Source: Novacetimonas maltaceti
Lineage (GTDB): Bacteria > Pseudomonadota > Alphaproteobacteria > Acetobacterales > Acetobacteraceae
DNA: 64,000 nucleotides
NCBI RefSeq assembly: GCF_002906255.1
Contig: NZ_POTC01000009.1
Coordinates: 1 to 64,000, forward strand
Direction: 5' to 3'
This document shows positions 27,181 through 35,887 of the stretch, in pieces; the first letter of the stretch is position 1, and every line of letters begins with the position of its first letter. The notes below the pieces were generated by a model, which searched no databases, had not been told where the DNA came from, and saw nothing but the letters and a program-made list of their open reading frames with translations. A program made the translations under genes and the position numbers.

Positions 27181-27258
27181 TAAAAGTTTCTGGCGAAGCT
27201 TCTTCCGGGACGCTTCGTAAAGATGTCGCCTTCCTGAAAAAAGGCGACACCCGGAAAC
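27181..27258 (+). repeat. Palindromic intergenic repeat, family A, copy 5
   Basis: A diverged plus-orientation copy directly after cysK (stop at 27160). TAAAAGTTTCTGG, then GAAGCTTCTTCC with GACGCTTC, then GTCGCCTTCC with GAAAAAAGGCGAC and CCCGGAAAC. The substitutions in the stem (GCCGCC to GTCGCC, GGCGGC to GGCGAC) are paired, so the stem is kept. Confidence 0.8.
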
Positions 27259-27388
27259 GGCCGGGCAAGGCCGGGAATCCCGGCGCCCGGCCCCTTCGCC
27301 ATGGTGTTTTTTCCCACCCGCGCGCCATATTGCAACGGAGTGAAACAGCAGGTGTGAAGCCGCTGCATATCCTCTAGGATGCCATGCC

Positions 27389-28108
27389 ATGGACCCATTG
27401 CCGCATATCCTGATCGTCGATGACGACCGCGAGATAAGGGAGCTGCTCGCCCGCTTCCTCGAACGCAACGAACTGCGCGTCACCACCGCGCGCGACGGGC
27501 AGGAAACGCGTCGCAAATGGACCGGCGGGCATTACCAACTCGTGATCCTCGACCTCATGCTGCCGGGGGAAAGCGGGCTGGATGTCGCGCGCTGGCTGCG
27601 CACGCAGGCGGATGTGCCGATCATCATGCTGACGGCCATGGGCGACGATACGGACCGGATCATCGGGCTTGAACTCGGCGCGGACGATTACGTGCCCAAA
27701 CCCTTCAACCCGCGTGAACTGCTGGCGCGCATCCGCGCCGTGCTGCGCCGCGTGAACGACAACCCCGACCCGCGCAGCACCGCCGCGCGCCGGACCCTGC
27801 GCTTTGCGGGATGGGAACTCGACACCGTGCGCCGCCGCCTGCTGAACCCGGCGGGGACGGAGGTGCCGCTGACGGGCGGGGAATACGACCTGCTGCTTGC
27901 CCTGCTGGAACGCGCCAACCGGGTGCTGACGCGCGACATGCTGTTCGACATGCTGCGCGGACGGCAGGCGGGACCGTTCGACCGCGCCATCGACGTGGCC
28001 ATCAGCCGCCTGCGGCGCAAGCTGGAGGATGACGGGCGCAATGCGCAACTGATCAAGACAGTGCGCGGCGGGGGCTATGTCCTGGCGGCGGAAATCGAAC
28101 GGACCTGA
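27389..28108 (+). CDS. OmpR-family response regulator
   Basis: A 239-residue two-component regulator. The receiver domain has the acidic pocket DDD at 11-13, the phospho-acceptor Asp55 in LVILDLMLPG, and Lys104 in DDYVPKPF. The winged-helix DNA-binding domain (about 140-235) ends with DVAISRLRRKLEDDG and IKTVRGGGYVLA, the OmpR signature. The kinase gene begins 32 bases before the stop of this gene, so the two are translationally coupled. The effector genes are unknown. Confidence 0.93.
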   Translation: MDPLPHILIVDDDREIRELLARFLERNELRVTTARDGQETRRKWTGGHYQLVILDLMLPGESGLDVARWLRTQADVPIIMLTAMGDDTDRIIGLELGADDYVPKPFNPRELLARIRAVLRRVNDNPDPRSTAARRTLRFAGWELDTVRRRLLNPAGTEVPLTGGEYDLLLALLERANRVLTRDMLFDMLRGRQAGPFDRAIDVAISRLRRKLEDDGRNAQLIKTVRGGGYVLAAEIERT

Positions 28109-29843
28109 CCCGTTGCATGGCGCGTCCCCCCCGCCCCTGATCCACCCCGACGATATCGTGCCCACGACGGATGCCCCGCCGCCGGGACGCATCGGGCGCG
28201 TGCGCACGCTGCTGGGGCGGTTGCGCCCGCCATCGCTTGCCGCACGGACCAGCCTGCTGCTGATCTGCGGGCTGGGCGTGATCCAGGCGGCCGGCCTTGC
28301 GATCCATGCGCTCGACCGGCTGGATTTCGACCGCCGCATGCTGGAGGAAAAATACCATTCCGAGGTCGCGACCCTGTATCGCGGGATCGTGGAAACCGCG
28401 ATCGACCACCGCGATGCGGAACTGGCCTCGCTGCACATGCCGGCGGGTTTCCACGCCGAACTGACGCCCGGCCCTGAACCGGACATGATCGACAGCCTGA
28501 TGCGTCCCTTCCAGGGCGAACACCGCATGGGACGGATGGAGGGGCCATGGGGCGGCGGCCCGCCTGAGCAGGGACCGTATGGCGGGCCGGGCAACCAGCA
28601 GGTTCAGGGCAGGACGCCCGAAGACAGGAACGCCACCGCCGGAAATGACAGCCCCGGCAACACTCATCCGGGGGATGGCAATCCGGATAACAGGCCTGCT
28701 TCGCCCCGCTGGCGCGGGCGTGATGGCGGCCCGCAGGCGTTTGGCGGCGGCCGGCCCCCATGGGGCGGTCCCCCGTGGGGCGGTGGGCCGCAATGGGGCG
28801 GCGGACCGCCGCTGCCGCCAAACCTGCGCCCGCAGCAGGTCATGGTCTCCCCTTCCAACCGCACGGGACGCCAGCGCGCGATCGCCTTCCTTCTGCCGGA
28901 CGAACACCGGTGGCTGACGATCCATTACGTCATGCGCAGGCCCAACGTCTTTCGCTCCCCCACCTTCCCGATCGCCTTCATCCTGATGACGGTGGCCGGT
29001 GGGGTGCTGATCCTGTGGGGGGTGCGCCGCCTGATCGCGCCGGTCGGGACACTCGGTGCGGCGGCAGAGGCCCTGGGTCGTGACGTCAATGCGCCGCCCA
29101 TGCCAGAGGACGGCCCGCTGGAGGTCGCGCGCGCGGCCATGGCGTTCAACACGATGGCCCGGCGCATCCGCCGCTTCCTGTCGGACCGCACGCTGATGCT
29201 GACGGCCATCGGCCACGACCTGCGCACGCCGATCACGCGCCTGAAGCTGCGCGCGGAGTTCATCGAGGACGAGGAGATGCAGCAGCGTTTCCTTGCCGAC
29301 CTTGACGAGCTTGAGGCCATGGTCGCCGCCACCCTGTCCTTCGGCCGTGACGCGGAACAGCGCGAACCGATGCGCTCGCTGAACCTGACGATCCTGTTGC
29401 AGACCATCCTTGACGAGGCGGTCGAAACCCATCCCGACCTTGCCGAGCATATCGGTTTCACCACCGACCCGCCCGACGTGACGATCCATGCGCGCCCCGT
29501 CGCGCTGAAACGTGCGCTCAACAACCTTGTGACCAACGCCATCAAGTATGGCGGCAACGTGCGCGTCACCCTGTTCCCGCCCGAACCGGGCGGCCGCAAC
29601 GACCCTGACGAGATGGTGACGCGCCTGTGGATCGAGGATGACGGCCCCGGCCTGCCGCCCGGCGACCTCGAACGCATGTTCGACCCCTTTGTCCGGGCGG
29701 AGGACAGCCGCAACCGCGAAACCGGCGGCACGGGGCTGGGACTGTCGATTTCGCGCAACATCATCTGGGGGCTGGGCGGTGACATCCGCCTTGGCAACTG
29801 CAGCCCGCACGGATTGCGTGTGACCGTCACACTTGTCTGCTAG
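28077..29843 (+). CDS. Membrane sensor histidine kinase with glycine/proline-rich periplasmic loop
   Basis: A 588-residue kinase partner of the upstream regulator. It has TM1 at about 58-78, a periplasmic part of roughly 215 residues, TM2 at about 297-315, a HAMP region, and a kinase core with His380 in AIGHDLRTPITRLK. The ATPase boxes are ALNNLVTNAIKYG (N), IEDDGPGLPPGDLERMFDPF (G1/F) and GGTGLGLSIS (G2). The periplasmic part contains about 100 residues (151-250) dominated by Gly, Pro, Trp and Gln, such as GGGRPPWGGPPWGGGPQWGG. That is unlike an ordinary ligand-binding domain. The ATG at 28077 overlaps the regulator stop, and a later start near 28110 would remove only about 12 residues. Confidence 0.9.
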   Translation: MSWRRKSNGPDPLHGASPPPLIHPDDIVPTTDAPPPGRIGRVRTLLGRLRPPSLAARTSLLLICGLGVIQAAGLAIHALDRLDFDRRMLEEKYHSEVATLYRGIVETAIDHRDAELASLHMPAGFHAELTPGPEPDMIDSLMRPFQGEHRMGRMEGPWGGGPPEQGPYGGPGNQQVQGRTPEDRNATAGNDSPGNTHPGDGNPDNRPASPRWRGRDGGPQAFGGGRPPWGGPPWGGGPQWGGGPPLPPNLRPQQVMVSPSNRTGRQRAIAFLLPDEHRWLTIHYVMRRPNVFRSPTFPIAFILMTVAGGVLILWGVRRLIAPVGTLGAAAEALGRDVNAPPMPEDGPLEVARAAMAFNTMARRIRRFLSDRTLMLTAIGHDLRTPITRLKLRAEFIEDEEMQQRFLADLDELEAMVAATLSFGRDAEQREPMRSLNLTILLQTILDEAVETHPDLAEHIGFTTDPPDVTIHARPVALKRALNNLVTNAIKYGGNVRVTLFPPEPGGRNDPDEMVTRLWIEDDGPGLPPGDLERMFDPFVRAEDSRNRETGGTGLGLSISRNIIWGLGGDIRLGNCSPHGLRVTVTLVC

Positions 29844-29908
29844 GGTGGGGCAACGGCACGCCATTGCCCTTCCCGTCCCGGCTGCCGTACGTCGCGGGCC
29901 TTCGATCC

Positions 29909-30487
29909 ATGCTTGACCGTCTTTACGCACGCACGCTCCGCCTGTCCGCCAGCCGCCATGCCCCGCTGTGGCTGGCGCTGATCGCCTTTGCGGAGGCCAG
30001 CGTCTTTCCCCTGCCGCCCGACCTGCTGCTGATCCCGATGGTCCTGGCGCGGCGCGAACAGGCGTGGCGACTGGCCGCGATATGCACCGCCGCCAGCCTG
30101 TGCGGCGCGGTGGCGGGGTGGTATGTCGGCGCATTCCTGCTGGATTACGTGGCGATGCCGGTGGTCCGCTTCTACCACGCGCAGGCGACGCTGGCGGGAC
30201 TGCAGGCACGGTTCCGCGAATGGGGGGTGTGGATCATCCTCATCAAGGGGCTGACGCCGATCCCCTTCAAATTCGTCACCATCGCCAGCGGCGCATCCCA
30301 CCTGCCGATCGGGCCGTTCCTTGTGGCATGCGCAATCACGCGCGGGGTGCGGTTCTTTCTGGTCGCGGCGCTGCTGCGGCGGTTCGGCGCGCCGGTGCAG
30401 GCCTTCATCGAACGCCGCCTGCCGCTGGTGGCCGGGGCGCTTGCCGCGCTGGTCGTGGGGGGATTCGTCGCACTGAAATATGTCTGA
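29909..30487 (+). CDS. YqaA/DedA-type membrane protein
   Basis: A 192-residue polytopic inner-membrane protein. Four or five hydrophobic helices are present, with the SNARE-associated/VTT-type motif FAEASVFPLPPDLLLIP and KGLTPIPFKFVTIASG, which carries the proline-glycine turn and basic residue of the family. The group handles lipid scrambling or export across the membrane in some bacteria, and the substrate here is unknown. The ATG at 29909 is chosen because an in-frame TTG at 29864 gives an unconvincing N-terminal extension. It follows the histidine kinase by 66 bases. Confidence 0.85.
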   Translation: MLDRLYARTLRLSASRHAPLWLALIAFAEASVFPLPPDLLLIPMVLARREQAWRLAAICTAASLCGAVAGWYVGAFLLDYVAMPVVRFYHAQATLAGLQARFREWGVWIILIKGLTPIPFKFVTIASGASHLPIGPFLVACAITRGVRFFLVAALLRRFGAPVQAFIERRLPLVAGALAALVVGGFVALKYV

Positions 30488-30665
30488 CACGCGCACGGCC
30501 ACGATATCGCAGCCGCCATGCCCTATGCCGGATAGGCTTCGGGCGTGAACGCGTGATAACATGCCCGCAACGGACGCCATCAACCGGATCATCCCACGCC
30601 ACCGCCCCGTCTGGCACGGCGACGGACAGGGGGAAGCATCCATTACCTAAACGGAGCCATTCTTC

Positions 30666-31658
30666 ATGCCGCAACAGGTTGCTGTCATTACCGGTGCAGG
30701 GGCCGGCATCGGTCGCGCCACCGCCCGCACGCTTGCCCGCGCCGGATGCGATATCGCCCTGGTCGGGCGCAACCGGGACCGGCTGAACGATGCGGCGGCC
30801 GAACTGCAGGCGCTGAACGTGCGCACGCACATCGCCTGCGCCGACGTGGCGGACGCCGCCGCCCTTGACGCGGCGGCAGAAGAAATCGAACAGGCGCTTG
30901 GCCCCATCACCATCTGGGTCAACTGCGCCGGGGCCGGCGTGCGCGGGCAACTGGCCGCGATCACCCCTGACGAGATCCGCCGCGCGACCGAGGTCACGTA
31001 CCTTGGCACCGTCAATGGCACGCGCTCCGCCCTGCTGCGCATGCGTCGGCGTTCCTATGGCACGATCGTCAACCTTGTCGCGCTGGCCGGGCTGCGTCCG
31101 CCGCCGCTGCAATCCATTGAAAATGGCGCGCGCGCCGCGATCCGCACATTTTCCGAAAGCCTGCGCCCCGAACTGCTGCATGACGGGGACCGCATCCACA
31201 TCGCGCTGGTGCACCTGCCGTCGATCAACACGCCGCATTTTTCATGGACGCGCAACCATACCGGCAAGCGGCTGAAGCCGATGGGCCCCGTCTATGAACC
31301 CGAAATCGCGGCGGAGGCGATCTGCCGCGCCGCATTCGGGAAATATCGCGACATCTGGGTCGGCACGTCGGGCATCAAGGCGTGGGTGCTTTCCACCTTC
31401 CTGCCCGGCCTGTCGGATCGCTGGCTGTCGAAGGGGGGCTATGCGAAACAGATGGAAAAGGTCGCGGTGGAAGGCAACGAACCCGACGACCTGTTCGGCA
31501 CGGTCGCCGGTGCGTACGCAGCGCACGGCCGGTTCGACATGATCACGCGCAAGGGGGTCCCGCCCCTGCTGACATCACGCCATGCACAGGTGGGCACCGC
31601 CATCGCCGCAGCGGGATTCGCGCTGATGCTCGCCGTCCGCTGCCGTCGCCGGGGATAG
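30666..31658 (+). CDS. SDR-fold protein with degenerate catalytic triad
   Basis: A 330-residue short-chain dehydrogenase/reductase-fold protein. The Rossmann nucleotide loop GAGAGIG (10-16) and the NCAG strand (86-89) are intact. The catalytic site is not: the segment PPPLQSIENGARAAIRTF puts Glu152 and Arg156 where the YxxxK tyrosine and lysine belong, and Ala139 (VNLVALAG) lies 13 residues earlier where the serine is expected. The C-terminus ends in a short hydrophobic helix (AGFALMLAVRC). The tail HGRFD matches the family of larger membrane-associated SDRs. It probably binds NAD(P) but cannot use the normal chemistry. No partner gene is obvious. Confidence 0.88.
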   Translation: MPQQVAVITGAGAGIGRATARTLARAGCDIALVGRNRDRLNDAAAELQALNVRTHIACADVADAAALDAAAEEIEQALGPITIWVNCAGAGVRGQLAAITPDEIRRATEVTYLGTVNGTRSALLRMRRRSYGTIVNLVALAGLRPPPLQSIENGARAAIRTFSESLRPELLHDGDRIHIALVHLPSINTPHFSWTRNHTGKRLKPMGPVYEPEIAAEAICRAAFGKYRDIWVGTSGIKAWVLSTFLPGLSDRWLSKGGYAKQMEKVAVEGNEPDDLFGTVAGAYAAHGRFDMITRKGVPPLLTSRHAQVGTAIAAAGFALMLAVRCRRRG

Positions 31659-31667
31659 GTTCTTTTC

Positions 31668-31872
31668 ACGAATCAGGATGCAGGGAGCATGCTCCCTGCC
31701 GGGTCCGGGCAGCGACCGGGTGCTTCATGTGCCGATAAGCCCGCAGGCTCAGGGGCTTTGCCCCTGAAACCCCACCAAAGGGTATTACCCTTTGGAAACC
31801 ACGACTTTTAAGCAGATCAGGGTGCAGGGAGCGCGCTCCCTGCCGGGTCCGGGAAGCCGCCCGGGTGCTTCA
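31668..31872 (+). repeat. Palindromic intergenic repeat, family B, copies at the SDR/ispE junction
   Basis: Two partial units between the convergent SDR gene and ispE. The first has GCAGGGAGC/GCTCCCTGC and GGGTCCGGGCAGC. The second (31747 onwards) has the full order: CAGGGGC/GCCCCTG, then CCAAAGGGTA/TACCCTTTGG, then GCAGGGAGC/GCTCCCTGC, then CCGGG arms. The last bases of the unit abut the ispE stop codon at 31870-31872. Confidence 0.85.
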
Positions 31873-32769
31873 GGCGGCACGCCCGTCGCGATACAGGTCC
31901 CCCGCCCAGACCCACCAGCCCGGTCGCGCCACTGCATCCTGCGCCAGTTCCGCCGCCTGTGGCGAATCGAACAGGGCGAAGCAGGTCGCGCCCGACCCGC
32001 TCATCCGGGCAAAGCGGCAGCCGGGAGCAGCGCGCATGACCGACAGGACCTCGCGAATCGTGGGACACACCGCGCACGCCGCGTCTTCCAGGTCGTTGCT
32101 CAGTTCCGACAGCGTTTCCACCATCTGCGACAGCGTCTCCCACCGTGCCGGCAGGTCCGGGGCCGGGCGGAATCCCCCCTGCCGTGCGCGGAACACCGCC
32201 GGGGTGGAGACGCTCATCCCGCAATTGACCAGCATCATGCCACATTGCGGCAGGACCGGCGCGGGACGCAGGATCTCTCCAATCCCGCTCATGCGCGTGG
32301 GGACCTGATCCAGACAGACCGGCACGTCAGCACCCAGCGATGTTGCGATTTCCACCAGTTCGGCACGCGGCACCGTCATGTCCCATGACTTCATCACACT
32401 GCGCAGCGCCGCGGCGGCATCGGCCGACCCGCCGCCGATTCCCGACGCCACCGGCAAATCCTTGTGCAGCACGGCGGCCAGCGACGGCAGCGCATCCGCA
32501 CCCGCCCCGGCCCGTGCCCGCAGCGCGTCGGCGGCGCGGATGACAAGGTTGGTGGCATCATCGCCACGCAGCCCCGCGCCAAACATCCCGTCGATCCGCA
32601 GGTCGAGTGCCGCGCCACGCGCCTGCGCGACCTCCACCTCCAGCACATCCGCCGCGCCGGCAAAGACTGCCACACTGTCCAGCAGGTGATATCCATCCGC
32701 GCGGCGGCCGGTCACATGCAGGTAGAGGTTGATTTTCGCATGTGCCGATTCGCTCTGGGTTGCCGTCAC
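31870..32769 (-). CDS. ispE: 4-diphosphocytidyl-2-C-methyl-D-erythritol kinase
   Basis: ATP-dependent phosphorylation of CDP-ME in the MEP isoprenoid pathway. A 299-residue GHMP kinase. The lysine and start motif are in HAKINLYLHVTGRRADGYH (10-28), and the glycine loop PVASGIGGGSADAAAAL (about 110-126) binds ATP. The start codon is GTG at 32767-32769, overlapping the TGA of the upstream TPR gene by two bases in a GTGA arrangement, so the two are translationally coupled. It makes the isoprenoid precursors that the hpn genes in this window use as hopanoids. Confidence 0.94.
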   Translation of the reverse strand: MTATQSESAHAKINLYLHVTGRRADGYHLLDSVAVFAGAADVLEVEVAQARGAALDLRIDGMFGAGLRGDDATNLVIRAADALRARAGAGADALPSLAAVLHKDLPVASGIGGGSADAAAALRSVMKSWDMTVPRAELVEIATSLGADVPVCLDQVPTRMSGIGEILRPAPVLPQCGMMLVNCGMSVSTPAVFRARQGGFRPAPDLPARWETLSQMVETLSELSNDLEDAACAVCPTIREVLSVMRAAPGCRFARMSGSGATCFALFDSPQAAELAQDAVARPGWWVWAGDLYRDGRAA

Positions 32770-34700
32770 TTGTGTGCTCCGTCCTTCGTGTCGCCGTCTG
32801 GCCTGTCAGGGCCCGTGGTCTTGGGATTGGGGGATGCCGCCGTGCCTGCCGCCGCCGGAGACGCCGCGACAGGCGCCGGCGCGGCGACGGGCATGATGCG
32901 CAGGTCGGCCGGGATCGTGGCATGGGCGGGCGGATGCGCCGCCGCCTGCGACGCGGCATAGGCAAGGGCGGCGGCAATCTTGCGCTGGTCCGGGGGATCG
33001 GGATGGAACTGCGCGGCGTCCTGCCACGCATCCACCGCCTCCAGCCTGCGGCCCGACACCCAGTAGGCCACGCCGAGATGGTAATTGATCGCCGGGTCCT
33101 GGGGCATCTGCTCCGCCGCGCGTTCCAGCAGCGGCAGTCCCTCCGCCACATGGCCAAGGCGCAGTTCGATCCACCCGACGCTGTCACGGATCTGCCCGTC
33201 ATCGGGCGACAGGGCGAGCGCGCGGCGCAGGTATCCCTCCGCCGTGGCCGGGTCATCGCCATGTTCGACCATGGAATAGCCAAGGTCGTTGAGGAGTTCC
33301 GCCTCGTTCGGGGCCATGCGCAGCGCCTGCGTCAGGCCCGCCTTCGCATGTTTCCAGTCGCCAAGACGGTCATAGGCGATCGACTGCCCGAACAGCACGC
33401 GCCAGTCATCCCCCTCCAGCGTGCCCGACAGCGCCAGCGCGTGGGTATAGGCCGACAGGGCCTCGCGCCACTTGCCTTGCCCCAGCATGATGTCGCCCAT
33501 GTCGCACCACAGGGTCCGGTCCGTGGGCGCATCGCGCAGCAGGCCACGGATGATGCGCTCCGCCTCCGCCCGGCGGCCGAGCGTCATGTCAAGCTCGCCT
33601 TCCTCCGCCCGGATGACGACGGCCATCGGGTCGGTGGGCGCAACTTCCGCCAGGACGTCGATCGCCTGCTGGTTCTCGTCCTCCGCATGGAACAGGGCGG
33701 ACAGGAGAATCCGCGCCTCGGTGTTCGCGGGGTCGAGCATCAGCGACAGGCGCAGCATCATCTGCTCCGTGCTGCGCAGGGTGGTGATGTCGTGCTCGTG
33801 CTCGCGGTGGCCCTCACCCGGCTTGGGGGGCGGCGTCTCCGCGGCACTCTGCTGGTCCATCAGCAGCGCCAGCAGGCCGTACGCCTGCGCCATGCCCTGC
33901 TGCGGCGTGGTGACGACCGGACGTCCCAATGCCGCGACCAGCGCGGGGCGCGCGGGTTCCAGCGCCGCCATGGAGGCGATCTTGGCCGCGATCATGTCAC
34001 GTGCCTGCGCCGCCTTGCCCTGCTGGTAAAGCCAGTGGGTCAGGACCCGCGTGGTGAACAGGTCGCCGCCCGACATGTCCAGCGCGCGGCGGTACAGCGT
34101 ATCGGCGCGCATCGCCTGCCCGCCCATTTCCGCGATCAGGGCGGCATGCAGCGTGTAGTACCCGCCCAGCAGCCGATCCCCCTGCGCACGGGCCAGCGCC
34201 GCCAGCGCGTCATCCGTGCGCCCCATCCCCTGCAGCGCCCACGCCCGCAGCAGGGGGCGGACGATGGTCATGATGGGATCGTCGGGGGCCTTTTCATAAT
34301 GCTCCAGCGCCCCGGCCCAGTCCGACGCGACGGCCGCGGCGTTGCCCATCACCAGTTCGGGCACCACGCCGGGCGGTTGCTGGCGCGCAAGGCGGGCGGC
34401 GTCGGGACTGCCGGCCAGGATGGAATACAGGAACGCGCGTTCGATAAAGGGCCGGTATGATGGCGCAAGTTGCGCCGCGCGGGTGAAGGTGCGCGCGGCC
34501 TCCGCATTGTCGCCCTCGCTCGCGGCGATGGTGGCGACCAGCACGTTTGTCGCAAGGCTCTGCGTCACGGTGGGGGTGGACGCCGGGCCTGAACGGGGGG
34601 ACGCAGGGGCGGCGGCGTGCGTTTGGCGGTTGGGAATAACGCCAAGCAGCGGTACAACAGCGCCAAGCAGCGCCACGCGCCAGAAACGGGAGGACAGCAT
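32766..34700 (-). CDS. Exported tetratricopeptide-repeat protein
   Basis: A 644-residue protein with an N-terminal signal (MLSSRFWRVALLGAVVPLLG, then AAAPASPRSG). Most of the body is TPR helices, clear in repeats such as WREALSAYTHALALSG, PNEAELLNDLGYSMVEHGDD and PQDPAINYHLGVAYWVSGR. The C-terminus is Ala/Pro-rich. TPR proteins of this type are usually scaffolds in the periplasm or outer membrane, for example in envelope assembly. The start at 34700 is chosen for the AGGA site just upstream. It overlaps ispE by four bases in a common operon, a pairing known in other Alphaproteobacteria. Confidence 0.83.
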   Translation of the reverse strand: MLSSRFWRVALLGAVVPLLGVIPNRQTHAAAPASPRSGPASTPTVTQSLATNVLVATIAASEGDNAEAARTFTRAAQLAPSYRPFIERAFLYSILAGSPDAARLARQQPPGVVPELVMGNAAAVASDWAGALEHYEKAPDDPIMTIVRPLLRAWALQGMGRTDDALAALARAQGDRLLGGYYTLHAALIAEMGGQAMRADTLYRRALDMSGGDLFTTRVLTHWLYQQGKAAQARDMIAAKIASMAALEPARPALVAALGRPVVTTPQQGMAQAYGLLALLMDQQSAAETPPPKPGEGHREHEHDITTLRSTEQMMLRLSLMLDPANTEARILLSALFHAEDENQQAIDVLAEVAPTDPMAVVIRAEEGELDMTLGRRAEAERIIRGLLRDAPTDRTLWCDMGDIMLGQGKWREALSAYTHALALSGTLEGDDWRVLFGQSIAYDRLGDWKHAKAGLTQALRMAPNEAELLNDLGYSMVEHGDDPATAEGYLRRALALSPDDGQIRDSVGWIELRLGHVAEGLPLLERAAEQMPQDPAINYHLGVAYWVSGRRLEAVDAWQDAAQFHPDPPDQRKIAAALAYAASQAAAHPPAHATIPADLRIMPVAAPAPVAASPAAAGTAASPNPKTTGPDRPDGDTKDGAHK

Positions 34701-34823
34701 GAAACCAGAATCTAGCGTGTGTGCGGCGCGATGCCAAATCCCGCGCCCGTGCGCGGGCCCCATGGCCGCCGTGCCGCCGCCTGCCCCTGCAAATGCCCTG
34801 CCTGTCCGGGATGTATCCATCCG

Positions 34824-35714
34824 ATGAGCGATTCCCTGTCCCTGTTGCAACTCTATGTGGAATGGGGCGCGGACGAGGCGCTGTCCCCTTTCCCCGTGGA
34901 CCGTCTGGCCACGCCGCAGGCCAAACCACCCCCCCCCATACAGCGTGAGGCGGACAAGGGACATCATTTTTCCCATCAGCCCCCTTCCCCGGCCTCCGGC
35001 CCCGCGCGGCGCGCGCCCGCACGCCCCGCCCCGCCGCCATCCGCCGCGACGATGGCCGAACGGGCCGCCGCCGATGCGCGCGCCTGCGCCGCGCGCGCCA
35101 CCACGGTGGAGGAACTGCACGCCGCGATGGCCGCGTTCGGGCATTGCGCCCTGCGTGACACCGCGACCCATACCGTCGCCCCGCAGGGTAGGCCCGGCGC
35201 GCATGTCATGGTGGTGGGCGAGGCCCCCGACGCGGACGAGGACCGCAGCGGCGTGGCGTTCTGTGGGGAGACGGGGCGCCTGACCGACCGGATGTTCGGC
35301 TCCATCGGCCTGTCGCGCGATCACCTGTTCCTTGCCCCCGTCATCGCCTGGCGGCCACCGGGGGGACGTCCGCCCTCGGCCATGGAGCTGAAATCATGCC
35401 TGCCATTCCTGCAACGCCTGATTGTGCTGGCCCGGCCACGGCGACTGATCCTGATGGGCAACATCCCCGTAGCCCTGCTGACGGGCGAGCGCATTACGGC
35501 GGCACGCGCACGCGGGCGGTGGCGCGACATCACCGTGCCGCCAAACCTGTCCGAAACAGGCAACAATTCAGGCACAGCGCACGTTATCCCCGCATTGCCG
35601 ATGCGCCACGCACAGCAGTTGCGCGCCAGTCCGACAGCACGCCGTGATGCGTGGAAAGACATGCTGGAGTTACGCAAAACGTTGCAGGAAGACGGATACA
35701 ATCATGACGCGTAA
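34824..35714 (+). CDS. Uracil-DNA glycosylase family 4-like protein
   Basis: A 296-residue DNA-repair glycosylase-fold protein. Motif A is VVGEAPDADEDRSGVAFCGETGRL and the late strand is LILMGNIPVALLTG. The family C-terminal His is kept within LPMRHAQQLRASPTARRDAW, aligned with the HPA/HPS loop, but the proline after it is alanine. Only one of the usual two early cysteines is seen (CALRDTATHTV), and Trp is in the third ligand place (APVIAWRPPGG), so an iron-sulfur cluster is doubtful. The N-terminal 75 residues hold a Pro/Ala-rich linker. The start at 34824 (MSDSLSLLQLYVEWG) fits known relatives. It is divergent to the TPR gene. Confidence 0.78.
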   Translation: MSDSLSLLQLYVEWGADEALSPFPVDRLATPQAKPPPPIQREADKGHHFSHQPPSPASGPARRAPARPAPPPSAATMAERAAADARACAARATTVEELHAAMAAFGHCALRDTATHTVAPQGRPGAHVMVVGEAPDADEDRSGVAFCGETGRLTDRMFGSIGLSRDHLFLAPVIAWRPPGGRPPSAMELKSCLPFLQRLIVLARPRRLILMGNIPVALLTGERITAARARGRWRDITVPPNLSETGNNSGTAHVIPALPMRHAQQLRASPTARRDAWKDMLELRKTLQEDGYNHDA

Positions 35715-35887
35715 TCATGATATATTAACAGATGTCCATTCGTTAACAGCAGGTATATCAACCTGCATTTCAGGTCGTGTTTTCAAGGATATATTTCGGT
35801 TCCCATAACTGTTGTGAAATCTTATTGATAAGCGTCCGACGCAATCGGGTTGCTTTCTTGCGCGCAAGGCCCTAAACCCCGCGAGCC

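Noticed and set aside
31668-31872. CRISPR array.
   Set aside because: Units are long palindromic hairpins without uniform spacers and no cas genes lie near. The same applies at 37900 and 47713.
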